Notes: generated from the letters alone by a model not told the origin. Counted from the stretch's first letter, positions 1 to 8,071 are shown. The stretch is DNA of 64,000 nucleotides from Collimonas sp. OK607 (GCF_900111995.1 NZ_FOKF01000015.1:47575-111574), one strand, 5' to 3'. A program made the numbers and translations.

Positions 1-552
1 CTGGCCTACTACAAAACCTTGTTTATCCGCTGCAGCCGGTTAATGCAGAGTATCCAGGCGCTGCCGGTTCCGGTGATTGCGCGGGTGCATGGCATTGCTA
101 CTGCCGCAGGCTGCCAACTGGTTGCCAGCTGCGATTTGGCGATTGCCTCGGACACCGCGCAGTTTGCCGTCTCCGGCATCAACGTCGGCTTGTTTTGTGC
201 AACGCCGGCGGTCGCCTTGTCTCGCAATATTTCATCAAAACGCGCCTTCGACATGTTGATCACAGGACGCTTCATCGACGCTGCAACGGCCAAGGACTGG
301 GGCTTGATCAATGACGCGGTTGCAGAAGACCAGCTTGACGCAGCGATAGCCGGCAAAGTGGCTGAAATCATGGCAAAAAGCCCGGCCGCGGTGCGTCACG
401 GAAAATCGATGTTTTACCGGCAGCAGCAGATGAGCTTGAGCGACGCTTACGATTACGCCAGCGACGTCATGGCCCGCAACATGATGGAACACGATGCGGG
501 TGAGGGGATCGATGCCTTTCTGGACAAGCGCCAGCCGGTGTGGGCGTTTTGA
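1..552 (+). CDS. Enoyl-CoA hydratase/isomerase family protein (5' partial)
   Basis: The reading frame is open at the left window edge, so the N-terminus is missing; 183 residues are visible. They match the C-terminal two thirds of a crotonase-fold enzyme: a VHGIATAAGCQL stretch like the family oxyanion-hole segment, CDLAIASDTAQFAV, then the helical trimerisation region ending in FLDKRQPVW. The family hydrates or isomerises acyl-CoA thioesters in the cytoplasm. The GINVGLFC segment resembles the ECHDC3/EchA-like branch rather than FadB-type hydratases (inference). The substrate cannot be assigned. The downstream gene converges on it, so it is the last gene of whatever unit lies to the left. 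Confidence 0.85.
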   Translation: MAYYKTLFIRCSRLMQSIQALPVPVIARVHGIATAAGCQLVASCDLAIASDTAQFAVSGINVGLFCATPAVALSRNISSKRAFDMLITGRFIDAATAKDWGLINDAVAEDQLDAAIAGKVAEIMAKSPAAVRHGKSMFYRQQQMSLSDAYDYASDVMARNMMEHDAGEGIDAFLDKRQPVWAF

Positions 553-585
553 AGGTAACGTCGCCACCTGGATTTTTCACGAAGA

Positions 586-1569
586 TCAACCGCGTACGTT
601 GTCGGAGGAACGGCTAAAACGTTGTTCGACAACAGTTGTTCCCCACTGCGATCCCTCCGCTTCGTCTGTCAGTTTAAAGCCCGACGATTCGTACAGGTGG
701 CGCGCGGCGTCGAGGCCTTTGAAGGTCCACAGGTATGTCTCGTCGAACCGGTCATCGACAAAATCCATAGCCAGCGAGAGCAGGCGACGTCCGACGCCGG
801 AGCCGCGCAATGCATCGTCAACGATGAACCAGCGCAGGTGAGCTATACCGGTGGTTTCGTCGCCATCTATCGCGATCGAACCTAATGTCTTGCCGTTTTC
901 GACATAGAGCCAGAGCGCCTTGTTTTTGGCAGGCAGGGCCTGGGCGAATTCGGCCAGTTCCGTGGCTACTCTCCTTTCGAAGAAAACACCGAAGCCGGAT
1001 GCCCGCGAATAGTAGCGTGCATGCAGGCTTGCAATATCGCCTATGCATCCAGGCTGGTAGCCTTGCAGGATCTGCTGGTCTGCCGATCCCTCCGGCCGCT
1101 GCGCTTTGCCGGCGTTGTTCTGCGTCAGCGCATCCGTGTACAGAGCCAGGGATCTGATCAATGTCTGCTGTTCGGCGGAGGTCAGCTGTCGCAGTGCGTT
1201 GGATACCTGGTCGGTTGCAAAACGATCGATTTTCTCGCGCAGTTTCTGACCTGTTTCCGTCAGATGGAGCCTGAAAGAACGTCCGTCATCGTCTGCGCTC
1301 TCGCGACTTACAAGACCGAGCGTTTCAAGTTTGGCCACCTGCCTGCTGGTATTCGACTTGTCCAGCCGTAGCACGCTAGCCAGGTTCCGCGCCTGGATGC
1401 CAGGCACAAGGCCGATTTCGATGATTGCATGCACCGCCGAAGGGGCGAGATCACTGTCTGCTAAAGACGGGCGCATGAAACCGAGTTCGCGCACCAGTTT
1501 CCGGGAGAATTCGCGTAATTCCAGAATCGTATGTTCTTTGGGTTTGACTGGAAAATTGAAATAGTCCAT
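586..1569 (-). CDS. MarR-type regulator fused to GNAT acetyltransferase
   Basis: This is a 327-residue two-domain protein. Residues ~1-145 are a winged-helix MarR domain (NLASVLRLDKSNTSRQVAKLETLGLV recognition region, then a DDGRSFRLHLTETG wing). Residues ~165-320 are a GNAT domain with the acetyl-CoA loop RGSGVGRR. I chose the ATG at 1569 because GAGGG lies just upstream; the frame stays open to 1641 but runs through the operator palindromes. MarR-GNAT fusions are known in proteobacteria; the acetyl acceptor is generally unknown. The gene is monocistronic and converges on the enoyl-CoA hydratase. Two inverted repeats sit directly upstream, so autoregulation is likely (inference). Confidence 0.88.
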   Translation of the reverse strand: MDYFNFPVKPKEHTILELREFSRKLVRELGFMRPSLADSDLAPSAVHAIIEIGLVPGIQARNLASVLRLDKSNTSRQVAKLETLGLVSRESADDDGRSFRLHLTETGQKLREKIDRFATDQVSNALRQLTSAEQQTLIRSLALYTDALTQNNAGKAQRPEGSADQQILQGYQPGCIGDIASLHARYYSRASGFGVFFERRVATELAEFAQALPAKNKALWLYVENGKTLGSIAIDGDETTGIAHLRWFIVDDALRGSGVGRRLLSLAMDFVDDRFDETYLWTFKGLDAARHLYESSGFKLTDEAEGSQWGTTVVEQRFSRSSDNVRG

Positions 1570-1597
1570 GCCGCCCTCAATAAGGTTGCTAATAAGG

Positions 1598-1632
1598 TTG
1601 CGTAACACAACCAATATAATTGCGAAACGCAA
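1598..1632. promoter_or_regulatory. Two MarR-like operator palindromes
   Basis: TTGCG-TAA-CACAA (1598-1610) and the perfect palindrome TTGCG-AAA-CGCAA (1620-1632) lie 29 and 51 bases upstream of the MarR-GNAT start. Their centres are 22 bp apart, about two helical turns. Their size and position fit paired MarR dimer sites, presumably autoregulatory (inference). Confidence 0.6.
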
Positions 1633-1732
1633 CCAAATCAAGATAGGATTTCAAATTTGCTTAGGTCAGATACATCAGGACTCAATTAATTAGATGAGAT
1701 TGTATTTTTGGTATTAATTTTGATATTTTTCG

Positions 1733-2497
1733 TTAAATTTGATTGGCGAACTGGAACGACGGGACCAGTTCCGATAGCTGCAGGTCGAAGCGCTGATCCA
1801 ATTTCCGGGCACGATTGAGCGCCGCCGGCCGAAATATGCCTGGATCATTTTCTTTGACGAAAAAGGCGACGTAGTTGTGGCTGTCATCGGTCCTGCACCA
1901 CCATATACGCCAATCCGTATCCAGTGGCGCCTGGGCAATAGCGGGGGCCAGGGAAGTTGGATGGTCCCATAAATTGGATACCAGGACGCCCTGCGGAATG
2001 AGGCTGCGCAGGCAGGCAGCATAGAAATCGCTAGTACTTAATTCAGGTGCTGCGCCATCGGCAGAAAAGCCATCCAGCATGATGACATCAGCGATATTTT
2101 CCTGCCGGGCTTGCATGTATGCTGCGGCGTCTGCATGGATGATTTGCAGGCGCCGGTCATCGGCTGGAATCATGAATTCGTCGCGCAACGCAATGACTTC
2201 GGCGCTCAGCTCCAGCACGGTGATGCGGGTTGACGGTAAATGTCGATAGCAATACTTGGCCAGCGATCCACCGCCCAGCCCGACCATCACAATGTGTTTT
2301 GGCGCTGCCTGAAATAACAGGAAACCCATCATCGCTCGCGTATAACTCAGCAACAGCTTGTCAGGCGCAGAAATCGACATTGCGCTTTGTATATATTTTT
2401 CGTCGAAATGCAGTGTGCGCATGTCGTCGTTGTCGAAAACAAAGGGCTTTCCTCCACTTTGATGGAGCAGCAATTCGAAGGGATCGGGATTAGTCAT
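1733..2497 (-). CDS. Spermidine synthase-like methyltransferase-fold protein
   Basis: A 254-residue Rossmann-fold protein of the spermidine synthase/SpeE-like superfamily. It has the nucleotide loop MVGLGGGSLAKYCYR (around residue 92), an acidic strand end VLELSAEV, and the LDGFSADG segment at the usual catalytic Asp position. It is shorter than canonical SpeE (~280-290) and lacks a clear N-terminal beta-hairpin domain, so true aminopropyl transfer is uncertain. Proteins of this type are often annotated only as spermidine synthase-like. It is last in a three-gene minus-strand run (YkgJ-like, paralogue, this gene). Confidence 0.75.
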   Translation of the reverse strand: MTNPDPFELLLHQSGGKPFVFDNDDMRTLHFDEKYIQSAMSISAPDKLLLSYTRAMMGFLLFQAAPKHIVMVGLGGGSLAKYCYRHLPSTRITVLELSAEVIALRDEFMIPADDRRLQIIHADAAAYMQARQENIADVIMLDGFSADGAAPELSTSDFYAACLRSLIPQGVLVSNLWDHPTSLAPAIAQAPLDTDWRIWWCRTDDSHNYVAFFVKENDPGIFRPAALNRARKLDQRFDLQLSELVPSFQFANQI

Positions 2498-2570
2498 GCG
2501 GCGTCACATCTAGAGTCCTGTCGCCTGGCAGGCGCAAATAAAGGAACAGCATCTCTTGTTATCCGAATCC

Positions 2571-3383
2571 TTATCCTGCACGCAGCTGTCCAGCGGAAAG
2601 GCGTAGCGCTGCGATTAATTTATCATTTCTGCGCTGCCGCAATATGTTTTGTGCGGTAATGCGAAGCATTAGCGCATGGCTGGGCTCCAGATCCTTCAGT
2701 CTATTCATGATGGCCTGATCCGACGTGTCCAGTAGTTGCCCTTTGCATGCGAATACAATCATGTTGTTGGATTCCAAAGCGTCGACTGCAATCACCGCAC
2801 CGTCAAAGCTGCGTTGAATGCGGTCGAGGTAGAGCGTCATATCTACTCTGCTGCCCAGCAAATTGACGACCATGATGCCCTCGGGCGCCAGCGCCTGATA
2901 ACAATCATCGTAGAAGGCCTGGCTGCATAACTGGGGCGGTTGCCCTGTGTGGTCGAATCCATCCACCAGCAAGATCTCGTAATCGCCATCAGCATGCCGT
3001 ACCAGGTCGCGCCCATCCTGGAAACGAATCTGCAGTCGGCTATCATCGTCAGGAATATGGAAATGATCCTTTAATGCGATTATTTCAGGGTTGTTCTCGG
3101 CGACTACGATCGACGCTTGTGGCAGGTTGCGATAACAATATTTGACGAGAGAGCCGCCGCCGAGCCCGATCATGGCGATCGTCTCAGGGCTTTGCCTGAA
3201 TAGCAGAAAACCCATCATCGTCACCGTGTAACCAAGTAAAAGTGCATCGGGCGCTGTTACGTACATCTCGCTCTGAACCGCTGTATTGTCGAACTGCAGG
3301 GACACAGAATGAGCGTTTTTATAGATGAAAGGTTTGCCGTCGCTGGAAAACGCTGAAAGTTCGCGGATATTTTCTAAAAGCAT
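2571..3383 (-). CDS. Spermidine synthase-like protein, tandem paralogue
   Basis: A 270-residue paralogue of the next gene downstream. It shares GKPFIYKN, the SEMYVTAPDALLLGYTVTMMGFLLF stretch (compare LLLSYTRAMMGFLLF), the MIGLGGGSLVKYCYRNLP nucleotide loop and LLVDGFDHTGQPP. I prefer the ATG at 3383; an in-frame TTG at 3425 overlaps the stop of the upstream YkgJ-like gene but has no visible ribosome site. After the TAA stop the frame reads GGA TTC GGA TAA, giving a second in-frame stop. The two genes arose by tandem duplication (inference). Function beyond the AdoMet-binding fold is not known. Confidence 0.75.
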   Translation of the reverse strand: MLLENIRELSAFSSDGKPFIYKNAHSVSLQFDNTAVQSEMYVTAPDALLLGYTVTMMGFLLFRQSPETIAMIGLGGGSLVKYCYRNLPQASIVVAENNPEIIALKDHFHIPDDDSRLQIRFQDGRDLVRHADGDYEILLVDGFDHTGQPPQLCSQAFYDDCYQALAPEGIMVVNLLGSRVDMTLYLDRIQRSFDGAVIAVDALESNNMIVFACKGQLLDTSDQAIMNRLKDLEPSHALMLRITAQNILRQRRNDKLIAALRLSAGQLRAG

Positions 3384-3421
3384 GGTTGTATCTTCAACGT
3401 CATCGGGTAAAAACAGAGTTA

Positions 3422-3802
3422 TCAAACCAGTACGTGGCGTGTTTGTTCGAAATAGCGGTAGACCCGTTCTTCAATAGCGGGAGCGACCATTGTCGCGGGC
3501 CGCTTGCCGTTCGGGCAGGCCAGGCGGGGTGTCGTTCCGAACAGCCGGCAAATCAGCGGACGCTCCTCATATACCTGGCAACCATCGGTTCCGAGATGCG
3601 GGCAGCTTAATGCGGCAAGCGCAGCTTCCTGCTGTCGTTCACTCTTGCGCGGCAGTCTCGCCATTTCAAGGGTGGACGCCAACACAGGGCCGCAGCAATC
3701 GTGACATCCCGGAACGCAGGCAAATGCCGGGATACGCTCCCTGAAAAATTTGATTGTCTGGCTGTGTTTGTCCAACTCGTCCAGTATGTCCTGTTTGTCC
3801 AT
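3422..3802 (-). CDS. YkgJ-family cysteine cluster protein
   Basis: A 126-residue protein with the cysteine arrangement of the YkgJ/UPF0153 putative zinc- or iron-chelating family: CVPGCHDCC near residue 30, then CPHLGTDGCQVYEERPLICRLFG and a later C in RLACPNG. The biochemical role of the family is not established; a bound metal or Fe-S cluster is proposed. It is first in the minus-strand run with the two spermidine-synthase-like genes. An AT-rich palindrome identical in core to one before the ribbon-helix-helix gene lies 44 bases upstream of its start. Confidence 0.85.
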   Translation of the reverse strand: MDKQDILDELDKHSQTIKFFRERIPAFACVPGCHDCCGPVLASTLEMARLPRKSERQQEAALAALSCPHLGTDGCQVYEERPLICRLFGTTPRLACPNGKRPATMVAPAIEERVYRYFEQTRHVLV

Positions 3803-4061
3803 TAACTACTCGCTACTCGCATCTGCAGAATTTGAAGCGCCGAATTTATGATAATTTGATTATCATAATATGATTGCATATGATCATAGCATACGCATAT
3901 GGTGTAAATTAGAACTAAGTAATCCAGGCACGAACGGAGCGCTGTCACAAATTTATGTATGCCTGGTCCAGCAATGCCGTCGGATTGCGTGGCGCTGGTC
4001 CGAATAACGAAACGGTTTCACGCCCCATTCATTTACGACTCAACATGATTCACGGTGATCT
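3803..4061. promoter_or_regulatory. Divergent intergenic region ykgJ-like / sulP
   Basis: This gap must hold the promoters of both divergent units. Its left part is very AT-rich and contains the 23-bp palindrome described separately. It is followed by CATATG words at about 3878 and 3897 flanking TGATCA. The right half, toward sulP, shows no clear motif. Confidence 0.4.
3846..3868. promoter_or_regulatory. Palindromic operator, copy A
   Basis: The core ATGATAATTTGATTATCAT (3848-3866) is identical to a copy at 6060-6078. Here the flanking TT and AA extend the arms to 10 bp around a 3-base centre. It lies 44 bases upstream of the YkgJ-like start and 194 upstream of the SulP start. Candidate binders are the ribbon-helix-helix protein encoded at 5848-6042 or a Fur-family repressor. 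The arms resemble Fur half sites, but the 3-base spacer is not the usual 7-1-7 arrangement (inference). Confidence 0.55.
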
Positions 4062-5810
4062 GTGATTAATATTCTGGAAGCTCGCAAGGCAGGTCTCTTT
4101 GCGCGAGACAAACTGTTGCCAAATGTGATTGCAGGCGCGATCGTCGGTGTGGTGGCGCTGCCATTGTCGATGGCTTTTGCGATCGCTTCAGGAGCCCGGC
4201 CCGAACAAGGTTTGTACACGGCAATCGTCGCCGGTTTCGTGGTTTCGATGTTTGGCGGGAGCCGAGCCCAGATCGCCGGGCCTACCGGCGCCTTTATCGT
4301 CATCCTGGCTGGCATTACGGCCAAATACGGAATCTCCGGCCTGCAGATAGCTACCTTGATGGCCGGCGCGATGCTGTTGTTCATGGGGGTCGCAAAAATG
4401 GGCAGCGTTATCAAATTTATTCCGGCGCCAGTAATCGTCGGCTTTACGACGGGCATCGCCGTGATCATCTGGGTAGGGCAATGGAAGGATTTTTTCGGTC
4501 TGCCTGCGATTCCTGCCGGGCATTTCCATGAAAAACTCTGGTATCTCATTGAGGCCTTACTGCACCTGCAACTGCACCCGGCAACGACTGCCATTGCGCT
4601 ACTCAGCTTGGGCCTGGCAACTTGTTCTTCCAGGCTTGGCCGTCTGAAACGCATCCCCGGACCGTTGCTGGCGTTGGTTGGAGCCACCATGTTGCAGTCG
4701 ATTTTTCATTTCAACGGCGTAGCCACCATTGGCAGCGCTTTCGGCGAAATCCCGCAACATTTGCCGTCGCTCTCCATGCCGGCCATTACCATGTCGCAGA
4801 TCGTCGAATTGATAGGCCCGGCGTTTACGATCGCCATGCTGGGCGCGATCGAATCGCTGTTGTCAGCGGTAGTAGCCGACGGCATGGTCGGCAGCAAACA
4901 TGATTCGAACCAGGAGTTGATCGGCCAGGGTTTGGCCAATATGGTGACGCCCCTGTTCGGCGGCTTTGCCGCAACCGGGGCCATAGCGCGGACGGCAACC
5001 AGTATCCGTAATGGCGGCAGCAGCCCGCTAGCCGGCATTATTCACGCCATCATGCTGGTCCTGGTAATTGTATTCCTGGCGCCGCTGGCGACGAATGTTC
5101 CGCTGGCGGCGTTTGCTGCGATCCTGTTCGTGGTTGCTTACAACATGAGCGAATGGCGGCATTTCGCCAAAATGATGCGTCGCGCCCCACGTGCCGATGT
5201 CATCATTTTGCTGGTGACCTTTTTGTTGACGGTGCTGACGGATTTGGTAGTAGCCGTCAATATAGGTGTCATCCTGGCGATCATGCAGTTCATGCGCAGG
5301 ATGGCGTCAGCGGTCGAGGTGCAGCATTTTTCCGAGCTTGAATTGAAAGCTGAACTGGCTCAGCATGGCTGGACAACATTGCCACCCGGCGTGCTGGTCT
5401 ACGCGATCGAAGGGCCGGTTTTCTTCGGCGCCGTCGAGAATTTTGAACGGACGCTGATTCATACCCACACTGATCCTCGGACACTGATACTGCGTTTGCG
5501 CTGGGTGCCGTTCGTGGATATGACGGGGCTGCTAACCTTGGAGGAAGTGGTGCTGAACATGCAGAAGCGCGGGGTCCGGATGATATTGTGCGAGGCTAAT
5601 CTCAAAGTGAAAACAAAGCTGGCGCGGGCCGGGCTGCTGGAGTTGATCGGCACCGCAAATTATCACGAGGATTTTGCATTGGCCTTAAGCCGCAGCCGGG
5701 AGTTGATGGAAAACGATATTCACGCTCGGCACATACCAGCAAAAATAAGCGTCTATGCGGAAAATCTGATCAAAACCAGCAAAGACTTTTTTTTGGGCGG
5801 GAAAGACTGA
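4062..5810 (+). CDS. SulP-family inorganic anion transporter with STAS domain
   Basis: A 582-residue inner-membrane protein. Residues ~15-410 are the SulP membrane domain with many hydrophobic helices (opening NVIAGAIVGVVALPLSMAFAIASG, then GPTGAFIVILAGI). Residues ~430-545 are a cytosolic STAS domain (VYAIEGPVFFGAVENFERTL, WVPFVDMTGLLTLEEVV). The family carries sulfate, bicarbonate or other anions, often with Na+ or H+; the substrate here is not determinable. The start is GTG at 4062; the nearby ATG at 4045 is out of frame and stops at once. The length is typical of bacterial SulP/DauA proteins. It converges on the small RHH gene. Confidence 0.9.
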   Translation: MINILEARKAGLFARDKLLPNVIAGAIVGVVALPLSMAFAIASGARPEQGLYTAIVAGFVVSMFGGSRAQIAGPTGAFIVILAGITAKYGISGLQIATLMAGAMLLFMGVAKMGSVIKFIPAPVIVGFTTGIAVIIWVGQWKDFFGLPAIPAGHFHEKLWYLIEALLHLQLHPATTAIALLSLGLATCSSRLGRLKRIPGPLLALVGATMLQSIFHFNGVATIGSAFGEIPQHLPSLSMPAITMSQIVELIGPAFTIAMLGAIESLLSAVVADGMVGSKHDSNQELIGQGLANMVTPLFGGFAATGAIARTATSIRNGGSSPLAGIIHAIMLVLVIVFLAPLATNVPLAAFAAILFVVAYNMSEWRHFAKMMRRAPRADVIILLVTFLLTVLTDLVVAVNIGVILAIMQFMRRMASAVEVQHFSELELKAELAQHGWTTLPPGVLVYAIEGPVFFGAVENFERTLIHTHTDPRTLILRLRWVPFVDMTGLLTLEEVVLNMQKRGVRMILCEANLKVKTKLARAGLLELIGTANYHEDFALALSRSRELMENDIHARHIPAKISVYAENLIKTSKDFFLGGKD

Positions 5811-5847
5811 TTCGGCAAAACGGATGTTTCGCCTGACGACAGCAAGG

Positions 5848-6042
5848 TTATTTTTTGCCCGGCTTGGGTGCCTTGATGACGGCTTTCGTCGCGTAGTCGA
5901 CGTCATGCCTCTCAAGGTACTCGCGGATCATCTGGCGGATCACCTGGGATGGCGTCAAGTCTTGCGCAAGACATAGCTCATCGAACGCTTTCTTCTTGAC
6001 CGGATCGATCAGGATTGTAAGTCGCGCAGTTTTTGATTCCAT
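5848..6042 (-). CDS. Small ribbon-helix-helix DNA-binding protein
   Basis: A 64-residue protein starting at the ATG at 6042 (MESKTARLTILIDP). The N-terminal strand TARLTILIDP is followed by two helices (KKKAFDELCLAQ, TPSQVIRQMIREYLERH), the Arc/MetJ/CopG-type ribbon-helix-helix plan, with a basic lysine-rich tail. Such proteins bind palindromic operators as dimers of dimers and often repress themselves. A 23-bp palindrome sits 16 bases upstream of its start, and the same core recurs upstream of the YkgJ-like gene. No toxin gene is adjacent, so a free-standing regulator is more likely than an antitoxin (inference). Confidence 0.8.
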   Translation of the reverse strand: MESKTARLTILIDPVKKKAFDELCLAQDLTPSQVIRQMIREYLERHDVDYATKAVIKAPKPGKK

Positions 6043-6057
6043 GGGATGAATAAGTAT

Positions 6058-6080
6058 TAATGATAATTTGATTATCATTA
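6058..6080. promoter_or_regulatory. Palindromic operator, copy B
   Basis: The 19-bp core at 6060-6078 is identical to that of copy A; here TA/TA flanks extend the arms to 10 bp. It lies 16 bases upstream of the ribbon-helix-helix start, in the expected promoter or ribosome-site zone. This suggests autorepression (inference). Confidence 0.55.
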
Positions 6081-6162
6081 TACACAGCCCGCCTCGCACA
6101 TCCGAGCGATCCGACTGCCTATTTCATAGACCCAAAAAGGAGTTGCTGGCTTACCGTTGCAA

Positions 6163-6179
6163 ACTGCAAAATTTGCAGT
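6163..6179. promoter_or_regulatory. 17-bp palindrome next to the SOS box
   Basis: ACTGCAAAATTTGCAGT is a perfect 8-1-8 inverted repeat ending four bases before the LexA box. It overlaps the likely -35 region (TTGCAA at 6157, TATACT at 6182). The binder is unknown. Confidence 0.4.
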
Positions 6180-6183
6180 AATA

Positions 6184-6203
6184 TACTGTATATATATACA
6201 GTA
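6184..6203. promoter_or_regulatory. LexA (SOS) box
   Basis: TACTGTATATATATACAGTA matches the classical CTGT-N8-ACAG LexA operator exactly and is a perfect palindrome. It ends 9 bases before the radical SAM start and overlaps a plausible -10, an ideal position for repression. Beta- and gammaproteobacterial LexA proteins recognise this motif. Confidence 0.85.
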
Positions 6204-6212
6204 ATTGGCGGT

Positions 6213-7361
6213 ATGATGTCAGAATTTCAAAAGAAACCTTTTCCCCAGATAATCCAATTTCAGGCGCCAGGCGTAGCGCGCAAGGGCCGTGGCGCGACCA
6301 ACAATATGCAAGGTCGCTATGAAATCGCGCAGCGCGAGGATTTTGATGATGGCTGGGCCGCCGAGGACGACCAGCTTGAGCCGGCAGCGGTGCGGACTAT
6401 TGTCACCGAGGAACAGGCAAAGAGCATCCTGAGTCGTAACGCTTCGCCGGATTTGCCATTCAATGTGTCCTTGAATCCATATCGGGGATGTGAACATGGG
6501 TGCATTTACTGCTTCGCCCGGCCGTCCCATAGCTACCTGGGTTTGTCGCCCGGACTGGATTTCGAGAGCCGGATTTTTGCCAAGGTCAACGCGCCTGAAG
6601 TGTTACTCAGGGAGCTGGCCAAACCTTCCTATATCCCGGAGTCGATTGCGCTGGGCATCAACACCGACGCCTATCAGCCATGCGAGCGTGAATTGAAACT
6701 TACCCGGCGCATCTTGCAAGTGCTGCACGATTGCGAACATCCGCTCGCCTTGATTACCAAGTCATCCCTGATAGAGCGCGATATCGACCTGCTGGCCAGC
6801 ATGGCGGCTAAACGGCAGGCGGTGGTGGCCGTTACCATCACCACGCTTGATCCAGCCATCGCTCGCACCCTGGAGCCGCGCGCCGCAGCGCCGGCGCGGC
6901 GTTTGCGCACGATCCGCACGTTGGCCGAGGCGGGTATCCCGGTCAGCGTCAGCGTTGCGCCGATGATCCCGTTTATTACCGAGCCTGATCTGGAGCGGGT
7001 GATAGAGGCGGCGGCCGAAGCCGGTGCGGTGCGCGCAAGTTACATCGTGTTGCGCTTGCCGTGGGAGGTGAATCCGTTGTTCCAGAATTGGCTCAATGCG
7101 CATTTTCCAGAGCGGGCCAATCGAGTGATGAATCGCATTCGCGAGATGCGTGGCGGCGCCGATTACGATGCCGATTTTGCTACCCGCATGCGCGGCGAGG
7201 GTGTGTGGGCGGATCTGTTGCGGCAGCGTTTTGAAAAGGCCTTGATCCGGTTCGGCATGGCGCAGCGCGGGTCGTTTGCGACGCTGGATGCAAGCCGCTT
7301 CCGGCGGCCGTATGTGCCGCCGGAAAAAGACCTGCGGTCAGGTCAGTTGGGTTTGTTTTAG
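6213..7361 (+). CDS. PA0069/SPL-type radical SAM protein
   Basis: A 382-residue radical SAM enzyme with the cluster motif CEHGCIYC (Cys 93, 97, 100), followed by FARPSHSYLGLSPGLDFE. It matches the widespread PA0069 family, distantly related to spore photoproduct lyase. The catalysed reaction is not known for this family. The protein is presumably cytosolic with a 4Fe-4S cluster that cleaves S-adenosylmethionine. A perfect LexA box directly before the ATG argues for DNA-damage induction. The start is ATG 6213 (a second ATG follows at 6216). It converges on the Smr gene. Confidence 0.9.
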   Translation: MMSEFQKKPFPQIIQFQAPGVARKGRGATNNMQGRYEIAQREDFDDGWAAEDDQLEPAAVRTIVTEEQAKSILSRNASPDLPFNVSLNPYRGCEHGCIYCFARPSHSYLGLSPGLDFESRIFAKVNAPEVLLRELAKPSYIPESIALGINTDAYQPCERELKLTRRILQVLHDCEHPLALITKSSLIERDIDLLASMAAKRQAVVAVTITTLDPAIARTLEPRAAAPARRLRTIRTLAEAGIPVSVSVAPMIPFITEPDLERVIEAAAEAGAVRASYIVLRLPWEVNPLFQNWLNAHFPERANRVMNRIREMRGGADYDADFATRMRGEGVWADLLRQRFEKALIRFGMAQRGSFATLDASRFRRPYVPPEKDLRSGQLGLF

Positions 7362-7396
7362 CGGGGGCGGAAGATGGCAAGAGGGGCAGAGGGTTG

Positions 7397-8047
7397 TTAC
7401 GAGGCGGGCTGGCCCTTGAGCAGCACCAGCAAGGCGCCGGAACCGCCTTCGGCGGCAGTGGCCTGGCAGAAGGCCAGTACTTCTTCCTTCTGTACCAGCC
7501 AGTTGCGGACTTTGGATTTCAGCACCGGTTCCTTGTTGACCGAACCGAGTCCCTTGCCGTGGATGATGCGGACGCAGCGCCAGCCACGTTTGGCAGCCAG
7601 GCGCAGGAATTCGGCCAGGGCTTCGCGCGCTTCTTCGCGCCGCAAGCCGTGCAGGTCGAGCTGTTGCTGGATGGTCCAGTGGCCGCGCCGCAGTTTGCGC
7701 ATGACGTCGGGACCGATGCCGTTGCGGGCAAAGCTGAGCGATTCGTCGCTGTGCAGCAGGGTTTCGATGGTGAAATCGTCCGACAGCGATTCTTGCAGCG
7801 CTGCTTGTTCGTCCGCCAGATGCTGGCGCGCGATCGGTAAGGGGCGCGGCACGCTGGGGGTGAATTTGGGCGGTACGGTTAATGGTTTGACGTTGCCGAT
7901 GCTGCTGCGAAAGATGTCGGCGTCGCGCAGTGCTTCCTGTTCGCGGCGCTGACGCTCGGCGGCAGCGGCCTGACGTGCTTCGTCCTGCGCTTTGAGTTCC
8001 TTGCGCATCGACTTGAGAGCGTTGAAGTCCTTGATCGGGCCGGCCAT
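7397..8047 (-). CDS. Smr-domain protein
   Basis: A 216-residue protein with a variable, charged N-terminal half (KDFNALKSMRKELKAQDEARQAAAAERQRREQ is probably coiled coil) and a C-terminal Smr domain. The domain is recognised by QLDLHGLRREEAREALAEFL near residue 127 and RIIHGKGLGSVNKEPVLKSKVRNWL. Stand-alone Smr proteins have DNA-nicking or RNA-binding activity; the exact role is not known. The start at ATG 8047 follows AGAG. It lies downstream of trxB on the same strand, separated by a dispersed-repeat hairpin. Confidence 0.87.
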   Translation of the reverse strand: MAGPIKDFNALKSMRKELKAQDEARQAAAAERQRREQEALRDADIFRSSIGNVKPLTVPPKFTPSVPRPLPIARQHLADEQAALQESLSDDFTIETLLHSDESLSFARNGIGPDVMRKLRRGHWTIQQQLDLHGLRREEAREALAEFLRLAAKRGWRCVRIIHGKGLGSVNKEPVLKSKVRNWLVQKEEVLAFCQATAAEGGSGALLVLLKGQPAS

Positions 8048-8071
8048 GATGTGTGACTCTAAGAATTTGTA

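Noticed and set aside
3846..3868. The AT-rich palindrome as a canonical Fur box
   Set aside because: The arms resemble Fur half sites, but the 3-base centre departs from the 7-1-7 arrangement. I kept it only as an alternative to RHH binding.
5848..6042. The RHH protein as the antitoxin of a toxin-antitoxin pair
   Set aside because: No small toxin-like gene is adjacent: the neighbours are the SulP transporter and a radical SAM gene.
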